Positions 45,922 through 55,112 of a stretch of 64,000 bases of DNA are shown one piece after another. The first letter of the stretch is position 1. Each line of letters opens with the position of its first letter. Under the pieces are notes generated by a model, which saw only the letters and a program-made list of their open reading frames with translations, searched no databases and had not been told where the DNA came from. The DNA is taken from assembly GCA_016938655.1 (NCBI GenBank), contig JAFGUG010000080.1, positions 45,112 through 109,111 on the forward strand. Reading direction: 5' to 3'. A program made the translations under genes and the position numbers. Source of the DNA: Thiotrichales bacterium. Its GTDB lineage: Bacteria > Pseudomonadota > Gammaproteobacteria > Thiomicrospirales > Thiomicrospiraceae.

Positions 45922-48159
45922 TTATTTATCCAGTTTTAAAACCAATACCGCTAGGGGTGGTAAGTTCACTTCAACTGAGAAAGGTTGATTCATCCATGCC
46001 ACATCCTCACTCTGAACACTGCCACCATTACCAATATTGCCGCCGCCAAACAGTTCCGAATCGGAGTTAATGACTTCTAAATAACGTCCACTTTCGGGCA
46101 AGCCAATACGGTAATTATTTCGCGGTACCGGTGTAAAGTTAAAGATACAAATCAGCTTCTCATTTTCTGAATGGCGAATAAAACTCAAGACCGCTTGCTG
46201 ATAGTCATGGCAATCAATCCATTCAAACCCGCTACTGTCGAAGTCACGCTCATACAAAGCTGGGCTAGCCTGATAGAGATGGTTCATCTCTTTAACCAAT
46301 AGCTGTACGCCACGGTTTAGTGGCGCATCACACAAATACCAATCTAAAGCACGCGCTTCTGACCATTCGCCCCACTGGGCAAATTCACATCCCATAAACA
46401 ACAATTTTTTACCTGGGTGTAAAATTTGATACCCCAGCAATAAACGTAAGTTAGCCGCTTTTTGCCAATTATCACCCGGCATTTTCTCTATTAACGAGCC
46501 TTTTAAATGCACCACTTCATCGTGCGAAAGAGGCAACACAAAGTTTTCGCTGTAAGCATACATCTGGCTAAAGGTCAGTTGATTGTGATGGTAAGGACGG
46601 TAAATCGTGTCTTTTTCAAAGTAGTCTAAAGTGTCATTCATCCAGCCCATATTCCACTTCATCGAGAAACCTAGCCCGCCCATCCAAGTAGGACGGGAAA
46701 CCATTGGCCAAGAGGTGGACTCTTCTGCCATCACCACCACACCTGGACATTGCGCATGAACCTGCTCGTTTAAGCTACGTAAGAAGTTAATGGCCTCGAT
46801 ATTTTCGCGTCCACCATATTCATTAGGTAACCACTGACCCTCATCTCGTGAGTAATCTAAATAAAGCATAGAGGCCACCGCATCAACACGCAAGCCATCA
46901 ATATGTAACTCTTTAATCCAATATAGGGCGTTACTGATTAAAAAGTTTCGAACTTCGTTACGCCCAAAGTTAAAGATATAGGTGCCCCAATCTTGATGCT
47001 CACCACGGCGAGGGTCTTCATGTTCATAAAGTGCACTGCCGTCAAAACGCCCTAAGGCAAAGGCATCTTTTGGAAAGTGTGCCGGCACCCAATCCAAAAA
47101 CACGCCAATATCGTTTTGGTGGCAGTAATCGACAAAATAACGGAAATCATCTGGCGTTCCAAAACGACTGGTTGGCGCAAAATAGCCGGTGGTTTGATAC
47201 CCCCAAGACTGGTCTAATGGGTGCTCGGAAACCGGTAACAGTTCAATGTGGGTATACCCCATCCATTTAACATACTCGACCATTCGGTGGGCAATTTCAC
47301 GGTAATTTAAAAAGGCATTATCATCCGCACGTTGCCAAGAACCTAAGTGCACTTCATAAACGTTTATCGGCGACTTCTGCCAGTCAAATTCTTTAAGCGA
47401 CTCGAGCCAGCTTTGGTCATTCCATTCATGTTTTGTATCATACACAATGCAACCGGTTTCAGGTCGGTACTGCATGGATTGTGCATAAGGATCGGTTTTA
47501 GTAAAAATAGCACCGCCGTGATGACTGCGAATTTCAAACTTATATAAATCGCCCGACTGCAAACCCGGAATAAATAACTCCCACACACCCGATTGACCGT
47601 TGGTGCGCATTGGATGACGTAAACCATGCCAACCATTAAAGTCACCGACCACCGAAACACGTTCTGCAGCCGGCGCCCAAACGGCAAACTGCACGCCCGC
47701 AATGCCATCCACCACTTTAGAGTGTGACCCCATTACATCGTAGAGATTCCAATGCTGACCCTCCGCAAACAGGTGCAAATCCAGTTCACCTAGTTGTGGC
47801 ATAAACGTATAGGGAGACACCACGGTGTGTTCAGACATATCCGGTTCAATCCAAGTCACCAAAAAGTGCTGAGGTAACATCGATTTTTGTTGAGCATTAA
47901 TTTTTGCAGTAAACAGATCGGTGCCCATAACTCTTACCAGCGGTACAGAAGCATCGGCATCTTCTGGGTCATCGAGCAGTACCTTGACAAATTCTGCGGT
48001 TGGCAACCAAACACGAAGCACCCACGACGTCACTTTTCCACGGGTTGATTTAATAGGCTGACAGCCTAAAAACATATGCGGATCATGATGGCGGCCTTCA
48101 ATCAAACGGGTCGCTTCGTCTTGTTCTATTGGTTTTAATACTTGCCATTCAACTTGCAT
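45922..48159 (-). CDS. glgB: 1,4-alpha-glucan branching enzyme
   Basis: GH13 enzyme of 745 residues that introduces alpha-1,6 branches. An N-terminal CBM48-type region (about 135-220) contains FAVWAPAAERVSVVGDFNGW. The catalytic barrel has nucleophile Asp426 in GLRVDAVASMLY, acid/base Glu479 in VVMAEEST and the third acid in LSHDEVVHLKGS. A C-terminal all-beta domain ends FSVEVNLPPLAVLVLK. There is an extra N-terminal module (1-120) as in E. coli-type GlgB. It lies 42 bases downstream of malQ in the operon. Confidence 0.97.
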   Translation of the reverse strand: MQVEWQVLKPIEQDEATRLIEGRHHDPHMFLGCQPIKSTRGKVTSWVLRVWLPTAEFVKVLLDDPEDADASVPLVRVMGTDLFTAKINAQQKSMLPQHFLVTWIEPDMSEHTVVSPYTFMPQLGELDLHLFAEGQHWNLYDVMGSHSKVVDGIAGVQFAVWAPAAERVSVVGDFNGWHGLRHPMRTNGQSGVWELFIPGLQSGDLYKFEIRSHHGGAIFTKTDPYAQSMQYRPETGCIVYDTKHEWNDQSWLESLKEFDWQKSPINVYEVHLGSWQRADDNAFLNYREIAHRMVEYVKWMGYTHIELLPVSEHPLDQSWGYQTTGYFAPTSRFGTPDDFRYFVDYCHQNDIGVFLDWVPAHFPKDAFALGRFDGSALYEHEDPRRGEHQDWGTYIFNFGRNEVRNFLISNALYWIKELHIDGLRVDAVASMLYLDYSRDEGQWLPNEYGGRENIEAINFLRSLNEQVHAQCPGVVVMAEESTSWPMVSRPTWMGGLGFSMKWNMGWMNDTLDYFEKDTIYRPYHHNQLTFSQMYAYSENFVLPLSHDEVVHLKGSLIEKMPGDNWQKAANLRLLLGYQILHPGKKLLFMGCEFAQWGEWSEARALDWYLCDAPLNRGVQLLVKEMNHLYQASPALYERDFDSSGFEWIDCHDYQQAVLSFIRHSENEKLICIFNFTPVPRNNYRIGLPESGRYLEVINSDSELFGGGNIGNGGSVQSEDVAWMNQPFSVEVNLPPLAVLVLKLDK

Positions 48160-48201
48160 AAATTAAGACTACTTTTTGTTAGGGTTACATTAAAAAGGGG
48201 G

Positions 48202-49602
48202 TTATTTTGAATACTGACAACGTTTTGACTGCTCAATCAGTACGGCGATTTTTTCCGCCAAATCCGCTGGGACTTGGGAGGCATTCAACTGCCAACGCCA
48301 ATTATGTTCCGGTGTACCTGGGGTATTCATACGATGTTCGGATCCCAGCGCCAACCAATCTTGCATGGGGATAATAACGGAGTTTGCCGCACTGCTTAAA
48401 CCCGCAACAATCAAAGGCCAAGGCATCGATGTGGGCAGGCCTGCTTGTTTTAATTTGGTAATAGTAATCGGCATTAACAGTTCCATAATCCAGTTTTTTG
48501 CGCCGTCATCTAAACTTTCAAACCATCCGACTGACGTATCGTTATCATGGGTTCCAGTATAGGTAACGGAGTTAGCAACCTGTTCATAAATCGAGTGCGG
48601 ATTATCGGGCAATCCATTAAAACCAAATTGTAAAACCGACATACCCGGCAGATTAAATTGGTTTTTTAATGCCACCACTTCCTCTGTGATGATACCTAAA
48701 TCCTCGGCAACAATGGGCAAGTCTGGAAAGTCCTGTTGTAAAGCCTTAAGCAGTGCTTCACCCGGTACTTTCTCCCAAGTGCCATTCATCGCCGTCTCTT
48801 CCGAGGCTTGTATCTCCCACGAAGACTCCAAACCTCTAAAGTGGTCAATGCGTACCATATCAAACTGTTCTAACGAAGCCGCCATGCGTTTACGCCACCA
48901 AGCAAACCCATCTTGTTGCATCCTATCCCAATCATAATGTGGATTTCCCCAACGTTGACCGGTTTCTGAGAAGTAGTCTGGTGGCACCCCGGTGACCACC
49001 GTTGGGCAGTGGTTCTCGTCGAGTTTAAACTGATCAGGGTTTGCCCAAACATCGGCGCTATCAAATGCCACAAAAATAGGAATATCGCCAAACAACTTGA
49101 TGCCCTTGTCATTGGCATCCTGTTTTAATTGGCTCCAAATCGTCTGCAATACAAACTGCTGCTGCTTTAAAAAGGTAACTTGACTAGGATGCGTTTTGGC
49201 AAAGGCGTCAAGGGCCGTTTTATCGTGCATTTTGAGTGCGTTTGGCCAATCCACCCAAGAGGCGAGCTTTTGTTGATTTCGTATTGCAACAAACAGGGCG
49301 TAGTCATCAAGCCAATGTGGCGGATCCAGCAAGTAGGCTTCAAATGCCGCTTGATCAAAGTGTTCTAACCAATTATCCGGCAGTAAAGCAGGATTTAACG
49401 CAAAGGCAGACAGCGCTTGATAGGGCGACAAGTCTTCATGCGTATGGGTTAGAGGCAACGTTTGCCAAATGCATAATTTGGCTTGCTGCATCCACTCTAA
49501 AAACAACCAGGCCTGCTCATTTAGCTGACCAAGCTTACCCGCAGAATTTGGCAAAGAGGTAGGATGAAGCAAAACACCCGCCTGTTTTTTGTTCACTTGC
49601 AT
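48202..49602 (-). CDS. malQ: 4-alpha-glucanotransferase (amylomaltase)
   Basis: GH77 enzyme of 466 residues, the short form without the extra N-terminal domain of E. coli MalQ. Start motif AGVLLHPTSLP; active-site regions VRIDHFRGLESSWEI (nucleophile Asp), IVAEDLGIITEEV (acid/base Glu) and YTGTHDNDTSVGW. It redistributes maltooligosaccharides so that GlgP and GlgA can use them. Within the gene are two near-copies of the iterated palindrome (core at 48435-48444 coding Q-A-G-L, and a partial one at 49508-49519). It is the third gene of the operon. Confidence 0.95.
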   Translation of the reverse strand: MQVNKKQAGVLLHPTSLPNSAGKLGQLNEQAWLFLEWMQQAKLCIWQTLPLTHTHEDLSPYQALSAFALNPALLPDNWLEHFDQAAFEAYLLDPPHWLDDYALFVAIRNQQKLASWVDWPNALKMHDKTALDAFAKTHPSQVTFLKQQQFVLQTIWSQLKQDANDKGIKLFGDIPIFVAFDSADVWANPDQFKLDENHCPTVVTGVPPDYFSETGQRWGNPHYDWDRMQQDGFAWWRKRMAASLEQFDMVRIDHFRGLESSWEIQASEETAMNGTWEKVPGEALLKALQQDFPDLPIVAEDLGIITEEVVALKNQFNLPGMSVLQFGFNGLPDNPHSIYEQVANSVTYTGTHDNDTSVGWFESLDDGAKNWIMELLMPITITKLKQAGLPTSMPWPLIVAGLSSAANSVIIPMQDWLALGSEHRMNTPGTPEHNWRWQLNASQVPADLAEKIAVLIEQSKRCQYSK

Positions 49603-49654
49603 ACTCTTTACCTATCTTATTTAAACAAATACATACCAAACCATCCGTGAACAA

Positions 49655-51376
49655 TCAGTTGCGTCGCATGGTGCCTGAGTTTTCCATATCACCACCGCCA
49701 AATGAAACCGGACGACTTAACGACGCTGGTGGTGTTAATTTAATTAACTGATATAGCTTCGTTAGATGACGACGATACAATTGGTCAAAGTCACGCACGC
49801 TGCCTGATGGGTTGTAGTCACCAAACCACCAGAACCAGTCTGAGCCTTCACATATAGCAAGCTGTTCGGTGGCGGCTAAAATTTGCGCCTCAGTTAAGCG
49901 GCCACCTTTCACCATTTTGTCGTAGGCTTTTTTGGCATCAACCAGTAAATCCCAGCCTAGGTTTTTATCGTGATCACCGATCCACGTTGAGAACGAACCA
50001 TACACCCAACTGCCCGCTTTCAAGGTTGGCAAGTGGCGGGTTTTAGCGCCGTTAGCTAACGATTCTGTAAAAGTGGTCATTTCAACATGCGGTGCGGAGG
50101 ACAACTCTTTATATAAATCCGCCAAAAAATGCGACGCATTATCCGGGTAGTACTCCCAAGCGTTCTCACCATCTAGGATAACGCTTACAACATGCTCTTC
50201 AACCTCGTCGGCCACAAAGCCGGCAATGTTTTTCATGTGCTGCGAAAAGTCTTTAGCGGCATCCAATGAGTTCCAGTCCTTATAACGGAAACCAATCATG
50301 TCGGACAAGCCATCGTCTCGGAAAAACAACGCGCACTTTTGCGACGCGTGTTGCATCGGCTGATAGAGGGCTTTCTTACTATAAATATCGTGCTCATCAA
50401 GGCGAGAAGCCTCACAAGAGTGTCGCCAAACACCCTCACCCGAAGCACTCCACTCGATGCCAAATTCGTCTAGCAAACCAATTGCCGCACTGCTCACCGC
50501 ACCTTCCGATAACCAAACCCCTTTGGGTCGAGCACCAAAGTGTTGTTCATACACCTCTAAACCGTGCTGCATATGCCATTTTGAACGTTCATAACCATCT
50601 GGATAGCCGCTGGCTTCTGGCGCGGGGGCATGCGGCAGAGCGTCACGCATACTCTTAAAGTCAATGAGCAATGGAACAATCGGGTGACCATAAGGGGTCA
50701 TTGAGATTTCAATTTGACCACGTTCAAGTAGCCTGCGATAACGCGGGATTATGCCTATAACGGCGTCAGCCATAATACGCATTAACTCCTTCTGATCTTC
50801 TGAGCTAAAGTAACGCTTCTTAGCCATTAAACGATTCACGCGCGAATCTTGTTTGCGCAAACTCACGCCCATCCATGAGAGGTGATACCACATGAGTAAA
50901 TCGGTATAAAACTGTTTGTTTAAGTAGCTCAAACAGATCTTATCAATGCCGTCTGACGCGCCTTTACACTTAACAATATCCACCAACTCTCTAAAGTTGG
51001 GCAGAATATCGATCATGGTCGGCGCGTGCGCACGTAAACAGGCTTCTACAATTTCTAAACGGCCTTTATCGTCGTTTGGAATCTGCGTAACCCCAGAAAC
51101 TAAATTTAACAAAGGGTCTCGCATCGCGGCCCCGGTTTTTAGCCAATCTTGCATCTGTTGAGCGTAATCGTCCAACTGCTCCAACAGCACCGGCGCAAAG
51201 TTAACAACAACCTTGGCTTCTGGGCAGTTTTCTATGTGCCAAGCCATGTCGGTGTAGTCTTTAATGGCATGCAGATACACCCACGGCAGACGGTACTCAC
51301 CGTCCAGACCATCTCGGTAGTGCGGCTGGTGCATGTGCCAACACAGAACGACTTTAATTTTTTTTTCTTGTTTCAT
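49655..51376 (-). CDS. GH57 glycoside hydrolase (alpha-amylase/glucanotransferase type)
   Basis: 573 residues from ATG 51376, placed by GGGA five bases upstream; a longer open frame lacks a ribosome site. All classical GH57 regions are visible: region 1 HMHQPHY, region 2 IEISMTPYGHPIVP, region 3 GVWLSEGAVS with the predicted nucleophile Glu, and region 4 ILDGENAWEYY with the predicted acid/base Asp. GH57 includes alpha-amylases, amylopullulanases and branching enzymes. The lack of a signal peptide and the location between glgC and malQ favour intracellular glycogen or maltodextrin processing. The exact activity cannot be assigned. Confidence 0.93.
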   Translation of the reverse strand: MKQEKKIKVVLCWHMHQPHYRDGLDGEYRLPWVYLHAIKDYTDMAWHIENCPEAKVVVNFAPVLLEQLDDYAQQMQDWLKTGAAMRDPLLNLVSGVTQIPNDDKGRLEIVEACLRAHAPTMIDILPNFRELVDIVKCKGASDGIDKICLSYLNKQFYTDLLMWYHLSWMGVSLRKQDSRVNRLMAKKRYFSSEDQKELMRIMADAVIGIIPRYRRLLERGQIEISMTPYGHPIVPLLIDFKSMRDALPHAPAPEASGYPDGYERSKWHMQHGLEVYEQHFGARPKGVWLSEGAVSSAAIGLLDEFGIEWSASGEGVWRHSCEASRLDEHDIYSKKALYQPMQHASQKCALFFRDDGLSDMIGFRYKDWNSLDAAKDFSQHMKNIAGFVADEVEEHVVSVILDGENAWEYYPDNASHFLADLYKELSSAPHVEMTTFTESLANGAKTRHLPTLKAGSWVYGSFSTWIGDHDKNLGWDLLVDAKKAYDKMVKGGRLTEAQILAATEQLAICEGSDWFWWFGDYNPSGSVRDFDQLYRRHLTKLYQLIKLTPPASLSRPVSFGGGDMENSGTMRRN

Positions 51377-51493
51377 GACATTCCCAATCAGTTTGGATGC
51401 GTTAAAGAACTGCTTGAATTGAAAAGAGGACGATCTAGCAAGCAATCTAAGACCTCATCAATGAATAATAAGGCCATAGATTGAACAGTAAGG

Positions 51494-52765
51494 TTAACGT
51501 GTCATGTGTAAGTTCTGACCGAACATATCGGGTGTGACTAAAACAATGCCACTTTCAGGTTCCACATAATAGCGCTTTGCATCGGCTTCAAGATCTTCGC
51601 CGATAATCGTTCCTTCAGGAATAATTGTACCTTTATCAATTACGGCATTTTGAATACGGCAGTTGCGGCCGATTTCACAACGGGATAAGACGACAGAGTC
51701 TTTAACGAGTGAGTAACTGTGAACACGACTTCCGCTGCCCACAACCGAGCGTTTGATTCGAGCACCGGAGATGATACATCCACCGGCAACCATTGAGTCA
51801 ATCGCTTCACCACGACGTCCTTCATCATCGAAGGTAAATTTTGCAGGAGGTGACTGAGCCTGATAGGTCCAAATTGGCCAATCACGATCATATAGGTTTA
51901 ACTCAGGTTCAATGGAGCATAAATCTAAATTTGCTTTCCAGAACGACTCAATTGTACCGACATCTCGCCAATAAAGCGGTAAATCGGTTTTTTCATCCAC
52001 AAACGGATAAGCCTTTACGCGCCAATCTTCAATCACCGCAGGAATAATATCCTTACCAAAATCACGCGAAGAATTTGGATTATCACGGTCTTCAATGAGT
52101 TTTTGATATAAAAATTCGGTTGAGAAAATATAAATTCCCATAGATGCTAATGCCATATCAGGCTTACCTGGCACACAGTCAGGGTCAGCCGGCTTTTCGG
52201 TGAACTGAGTAATATTAAACTCGGTATCTACCGACATAACACCAAACCCTGTCGCTTCCATACGCGGCACTTCAATACAACCAATGGTGACATCAGCGCC
52301 AGAGGCCGCATGCTCAACCAACATCTTGCTGTAATCCATTGAATAGATATGATCCCCACCCAACACCAACACGTACTCTGGAGAATGGCGTCGCATAATG
52401 TCTAAATTTTGATAGAGCGCATCGGCGGTACCTTTGTACCAGTCTTTATCAATACGTTGTTGTGCAGGCAAGATTTCCACAAACTCGCCCACTTCATAGC
52501 GCATAAAACTCCATGCACGTTGAATATGACGAATCAGCGAGTGCGACTTATACTGTGTGAGCACGCCAATTTTACGGATACCAGAGTTTACACAGTTGGA
52601 TAAAACGAAATCAATAATTCGGTATTTACCACCAAACGGCACAGCCGGTTTTGCTCGCCACCGAGTTAAGTCCTTTAATCGAGATCCCTCTCCACCTGCC
52701 AATACCAACGCCAACGTTGACCGAGTTAACTCTGTTGACGACTTCGTCTCACAATAGTATTTCAT
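51494..52765 (-). CDS. glgC: Glucose-1-phosphate adenylyltransferase
   Basis: Makes ADP-glucose from ATP and glucose 1-phosphate, the committed step of glycogen synthesis; 423 residues. Pyrophosphorylase motif LALVLAGGEGSRLKDLT near the N-terminus; substrate loop FTEKPADPD with its conserved Lys; C-terminal left-handed beta-helix (VVGSGSRVHSYSLVKDSVV). The N-terminal lead of about 15 residues with Arg/Thr is the usual allosteric region. It has a strong GGAGG ribosome site eight bases before the ATG. First gene of the six-gene operon; promoter presumably in 52766-52900. Confidence 0.97.
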   Translation of the reverse strand: MKYYCETKSSTELTRSTLALVLAGGEGSRLKDLTRWRAKPAVPFGGKYRIIDFVLSNCVNSGIRKIGVLTQYKSHSLIRHIQRAWSFMRYEVGEFVEILPAQQRIDKDWYKGTADALYQNLDIMRRHSPEYVLVLGGDHIYSMDYSKMLVEHAASGADVTIGCIEVPRMEATGFGVMSVDTEFNITQFTEKPADPDCVPGKPDMALASMGIYIFSTEFLYQKLIEDRDNPNSSRDFGKDIIPAVIEDWRVKAYPFVDEKTDLPLYWRDVGTIESFWKANLDLCSIEPELNLYDRDWPIWTYQAQSPPAKFTFDDEGRRGEAIDSMVAGGCIISGARIKRSVVGSGSRVHSYSLVKDSVVLSRCEIGRNCRIQNAVIDKGTIIPEGTIIGEDLEADAKRYYVEPESGIVLVTPDMFGQNLHMTR

Positions 52766-52896
52766 TAAGCTTATCCTCCGCTCTATCCATCGTTATTGAG
52801 GTAGCTTGATTAACGCTCCTCAATCTTTTTATATGATTGTAATTCTGTAGCCGTTAAAACGGTTAGGTTTATTTTAGATTTTGTTTTTTTTGGGTT

Positions 52897-53439
52897 TTAC
52901 TGATTAAAATGCATCGCACCTTTTTACCCAAACGCCTCATTAGTCAGCAGATAAATAGGCATCGCCTTTACAAAGGCTGCCATACGACCTTATTTAAAAA
53001 GGCATTTAAAAAATACGCTTTGGCCATCCAAGCAGTCATCTTACTGACTATTCCACCCACTAAGAAAATGCTTCCGGGTGCGTTCCAAATTAGTGCGGTC
53101 GCACCAATAAAGGAAACGTACACTGTCACAAACTCGGTCAAAGCCTTTACTGCCGCCGGCTCTTCTCGCTGAGTAGCCTGGTAAATCTGTTCTGCAAAGT
53201 AACTATTTTGGGGAGGACTTTTTATCCTCAGCAATTACTACACCTAAATTTATATTTTCTGCGAATACTAAAAAAGTTTTTTTAAGGTTTTAAGAACTTT
53301 GCTTTACAAAGGTGGACGAGCAATCTGTTAATCTAAAAAAATGGTACGACGTCTCTAAACCCAGCCCCGATAAGACAGGCTCATAAGAGACGTGCCCCCA
53401 GTTCTGCGCCATCTGGCTGATGCAAAGCAAAGAGGTTAT
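52897..53439 (-). pseudogene. glk: Decayed glucokinase gene (C-terminal half)
   Basis: Upstream of glgC on the same strand lies a glucokinase ghost spread over several frames. The most upstream piece reads NWGHVSYEPVLSGLGLE (about 53340-53400), matching the family motif HVSxERVLSGxGL. After stops and a shift, EEPAAVKALTEF and FLVGGIVSKM (53000-53190) match the C-terminal domain including the GGI loop. At about 52972 one missing G breaks K-G-R: the frame before reads FLNK and the next frame continues RMAAFVKAMPIYLLTNEAFG. A TAA at 52924-52926 then stands where Leu is expected, before KGA. Several independent lesions make sequencing error unlikely. The 88-codon open frame 52968-53234 is part of this ghost, not a separate gene. 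Confidence 0.75.
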
Positions 53440-53499
53440 CAGCTTACAACACATCGATGCCATTTACGGCCGCATAAAAGCCGCTCATTCATGCAACCC

Positions 53500-53529
53500 G
53501 CTTAATTGAGCAGGCCTGCTCAATTAAGC
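53500..53529. repeat. 30-bp perfect palindrome containing the iterated core
   Basis: The core AGCAGGCCTGCT (53509-53520) is extended to arms GCTTAATTGAGCAGG and CCTGCTCAATTAAGC. It directly follows, and overlaps the stop codon of, a decayed coding remnant on the minus strand, as a terminator would. Confidence 0.85.
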
Positions 53530-53735
53530 CGCAACGTTAAAGTCCGCAAAAAACTGGCTCAAAATTACTCCCAAAGAGTCAAACGCTTTACACAGCTAAC
53601 GTTCCTCACCCAACACCTTAAGTGAAGTACCTGCTTGCTCTTTAACCAGTGGCAGTAAAACCTTGGTGCCAACAACAACGCCAGCAAGAGATAACTCGCC
53701 TACCCTAATATCTCCCAATATCTCTATTTAGTCAT
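53524..53735 (-). pseudogene. Unidentified coding remnant upstream of the glucokinase ghost
   Basis: One frame reads about 70 codons (GELSLAGVVVGTKVLLPLV, then KVLGEER, a single TAG, then FDSLGVILSQFFADFN) and ends with TAA inside the palindrome at 53500. The protein-like composition and the terminator-like element at its end suggest a dead gene fragment. I cannot name the family. The rest of the gap to 53922 is AT-rich and shows nothing else. Confidence 0.35.
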
Positions 53736-54042
53736 TAGAGCATTGGACTAAAATAAACTTGTAAGTAGCACTTTTTGAGATATTCAAACTCTAACACTGT
53801 GTCGTTAAATATTGCCAAATCCTGACATAAAGTTATGTTTAAATTACAACACGTTTAGTCACAAAAGTTCGAATAAAACACTTAATTTCAAGTATGTTTT
53901 CAGTCAACTTATTGAAAACTGAATGGCTAAAGCATTTAAAACAACAAATAAACTCTATGGCCTCGTAATTGCTTTATCTATTAAACGTAATGAATTAATC
54001 GATTTTTACTTTTTTAACCTACAAGACAGTACTACTTTAATC

Positions 54043-54876
54043 ATGAATTTAAACCTGTTTTTAGAAACTTTTTCTCGTGCTGCTCTGGGACTCGTTCTCT
54101 TCTCTTTGAGCTCGTTTGCTCAGGCTAATGACTGCGCCGCCCAAAATGAACTGACTTGGGTTAAAGCCACTTATGCTCTCAGTGGCGACAGTCTGGTTAT
54201 TCAAGACGGTAAATTCAAGCTGATTGGAATTTATGCACCGCAAATTCCACGCACTCAAAAATTCAATACTCCAGGCCAGCCCTTGGCCAAAGAAGCGCAA
54301 CTGTTTTTAAATAAACTGTTGGCCAATAATGACATGGAAGTGGGCGTGGAATACGACACCACCAAAATTGATAAGTTTAACCGTCAACTGGCGCACCTGT
54401 TTTTAAAAGACGGCACCAACGTCCAACAAAAAATGATCGAGAGCGGTTATGCCGTTGCCTTTACCACCGAAGGCAACACGCTTCATCAAACCTGTTATTT
54501 TCAAGCAGAGAAAATCGCCCGTGATAATCAGTATCAACTCTGGGATTTAGCCGCTAAAAACCCAAACTTGCACTTTCCTATCGTTAACAGTAGTGACATT
54601 CGCAAACAGGATGATGGTTTTCGTATTGTGCGCGGCAAAGTTGAGATGGTCGATAAATCCAGCAACAACTACATCATCAACCTAGATACGACAGGGATTC
54701 GCGTCCCTAAACAAAACTGGGAAAATTTTGATTACAATCAAATTAAAAGCCTTGATGGTAAAGAGATAGAAGCACGAGGCATCACTTACTTTTACAAAGG
54801 TGCCATGTTTATGGTGATTGACCATCCAAATGCGATTAACCTATTCAACCCTTTGAACCGACCCACTCAAAACTAG
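54043..54876 (+). CDS. Exported staphylococcal-nuclease-fold protein with altered active site
   Basis: 277 residues from ATG 54043, where a canonical signal peptide begins (FSRAALGLVLFSLSSFAQA, cleavage near residue 28); an in-frame ATG 40 codons earlier adds a hydrophilic lead and neither has a strong ribosome site. Residues 45-190 match the SNase (thermonuclease) fold: GDSLVIQDGKFKLIGIYAPQ and DKFNRQLAHLFLKDG. Against the S. aureus active site Arg35/Asp40/Glu43/Arg87, this protein has Lys59, Tyr64, Gln67 and only the last Arg retained (Arg114). Nuclease activity is therefore doubtful. A C-terminal beta domain (about 200-277) of unknown role follows. Periplasmic. Confidence 0.85.
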   Translation: MNLNLFLETFSRAALGLVLFSLSSFAQANDCAAQNELTWVKATYALSGDSLVIQDGKFKLIGIYAPQIPRTQKFNTPGQPLAKEAQLFLNKLLANNDMEVGVEYDTTKIDKFNRQLAHLFLKDGTNVQQKMIESGYAVAFTTEGNTLHQTCYFQAEKIARDNQYQLWDLAAKNPNLHFPIVNSSDIRKQDDGFRIVRGKVEMVDKSSNNYIINLDTTGIRVPKQNWENFDYNQIKSLDGKEIEARGITYFYKGAMFMVIDHPNAINLFNPLNRPTQN

Positions 54877-54951
54877 TCCAAAGCATCCATTTTTGGTTGC
54901 CCTATTCAATCACACTCACTCAGACGAATTCATTTGAACTTCAAAAAGGTA

Positions 54952-54961
54952 CAGGCCTGCT
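54952..54961. repeat. Near-copy of the iterated palindrome
   Basis: CAGGCCTGCT followed by GACTTTT, the right-hand flank that also follows the copies at 35938 and 60619. In the gap before hemE. Confidence 0.7.
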
Positions 54962-55112
54962 GACTTTTAAGGTTTCTTAGCGTGGTGGTTTCCGTTAGAA
55001 TAGTCCGATTAAAATTTTTTTAAGTATTGGATAGATTACATTTTTTAAAACAGTGTGATTAACCAAGATCTAGATTGAATCAATCTCGAACAAATCGAAC
55101 GAAGGAATTTCC

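Noticed and set aside
52909..53172. Plus-strand open frame of 87 codons
   Set aside because: It lies antisense to the glucokinase ghost, has no ribosome site, and its sequence resembles no family.
53349..53394. Hairpin ACGTCTCT/AGAGACGT, possible riboswitch-like structure
   Set aside because: The stretch reads as the HVSYEPVLSGLGL segment of the glucokinase ghost, and the loop shows no riboswitch consensus.
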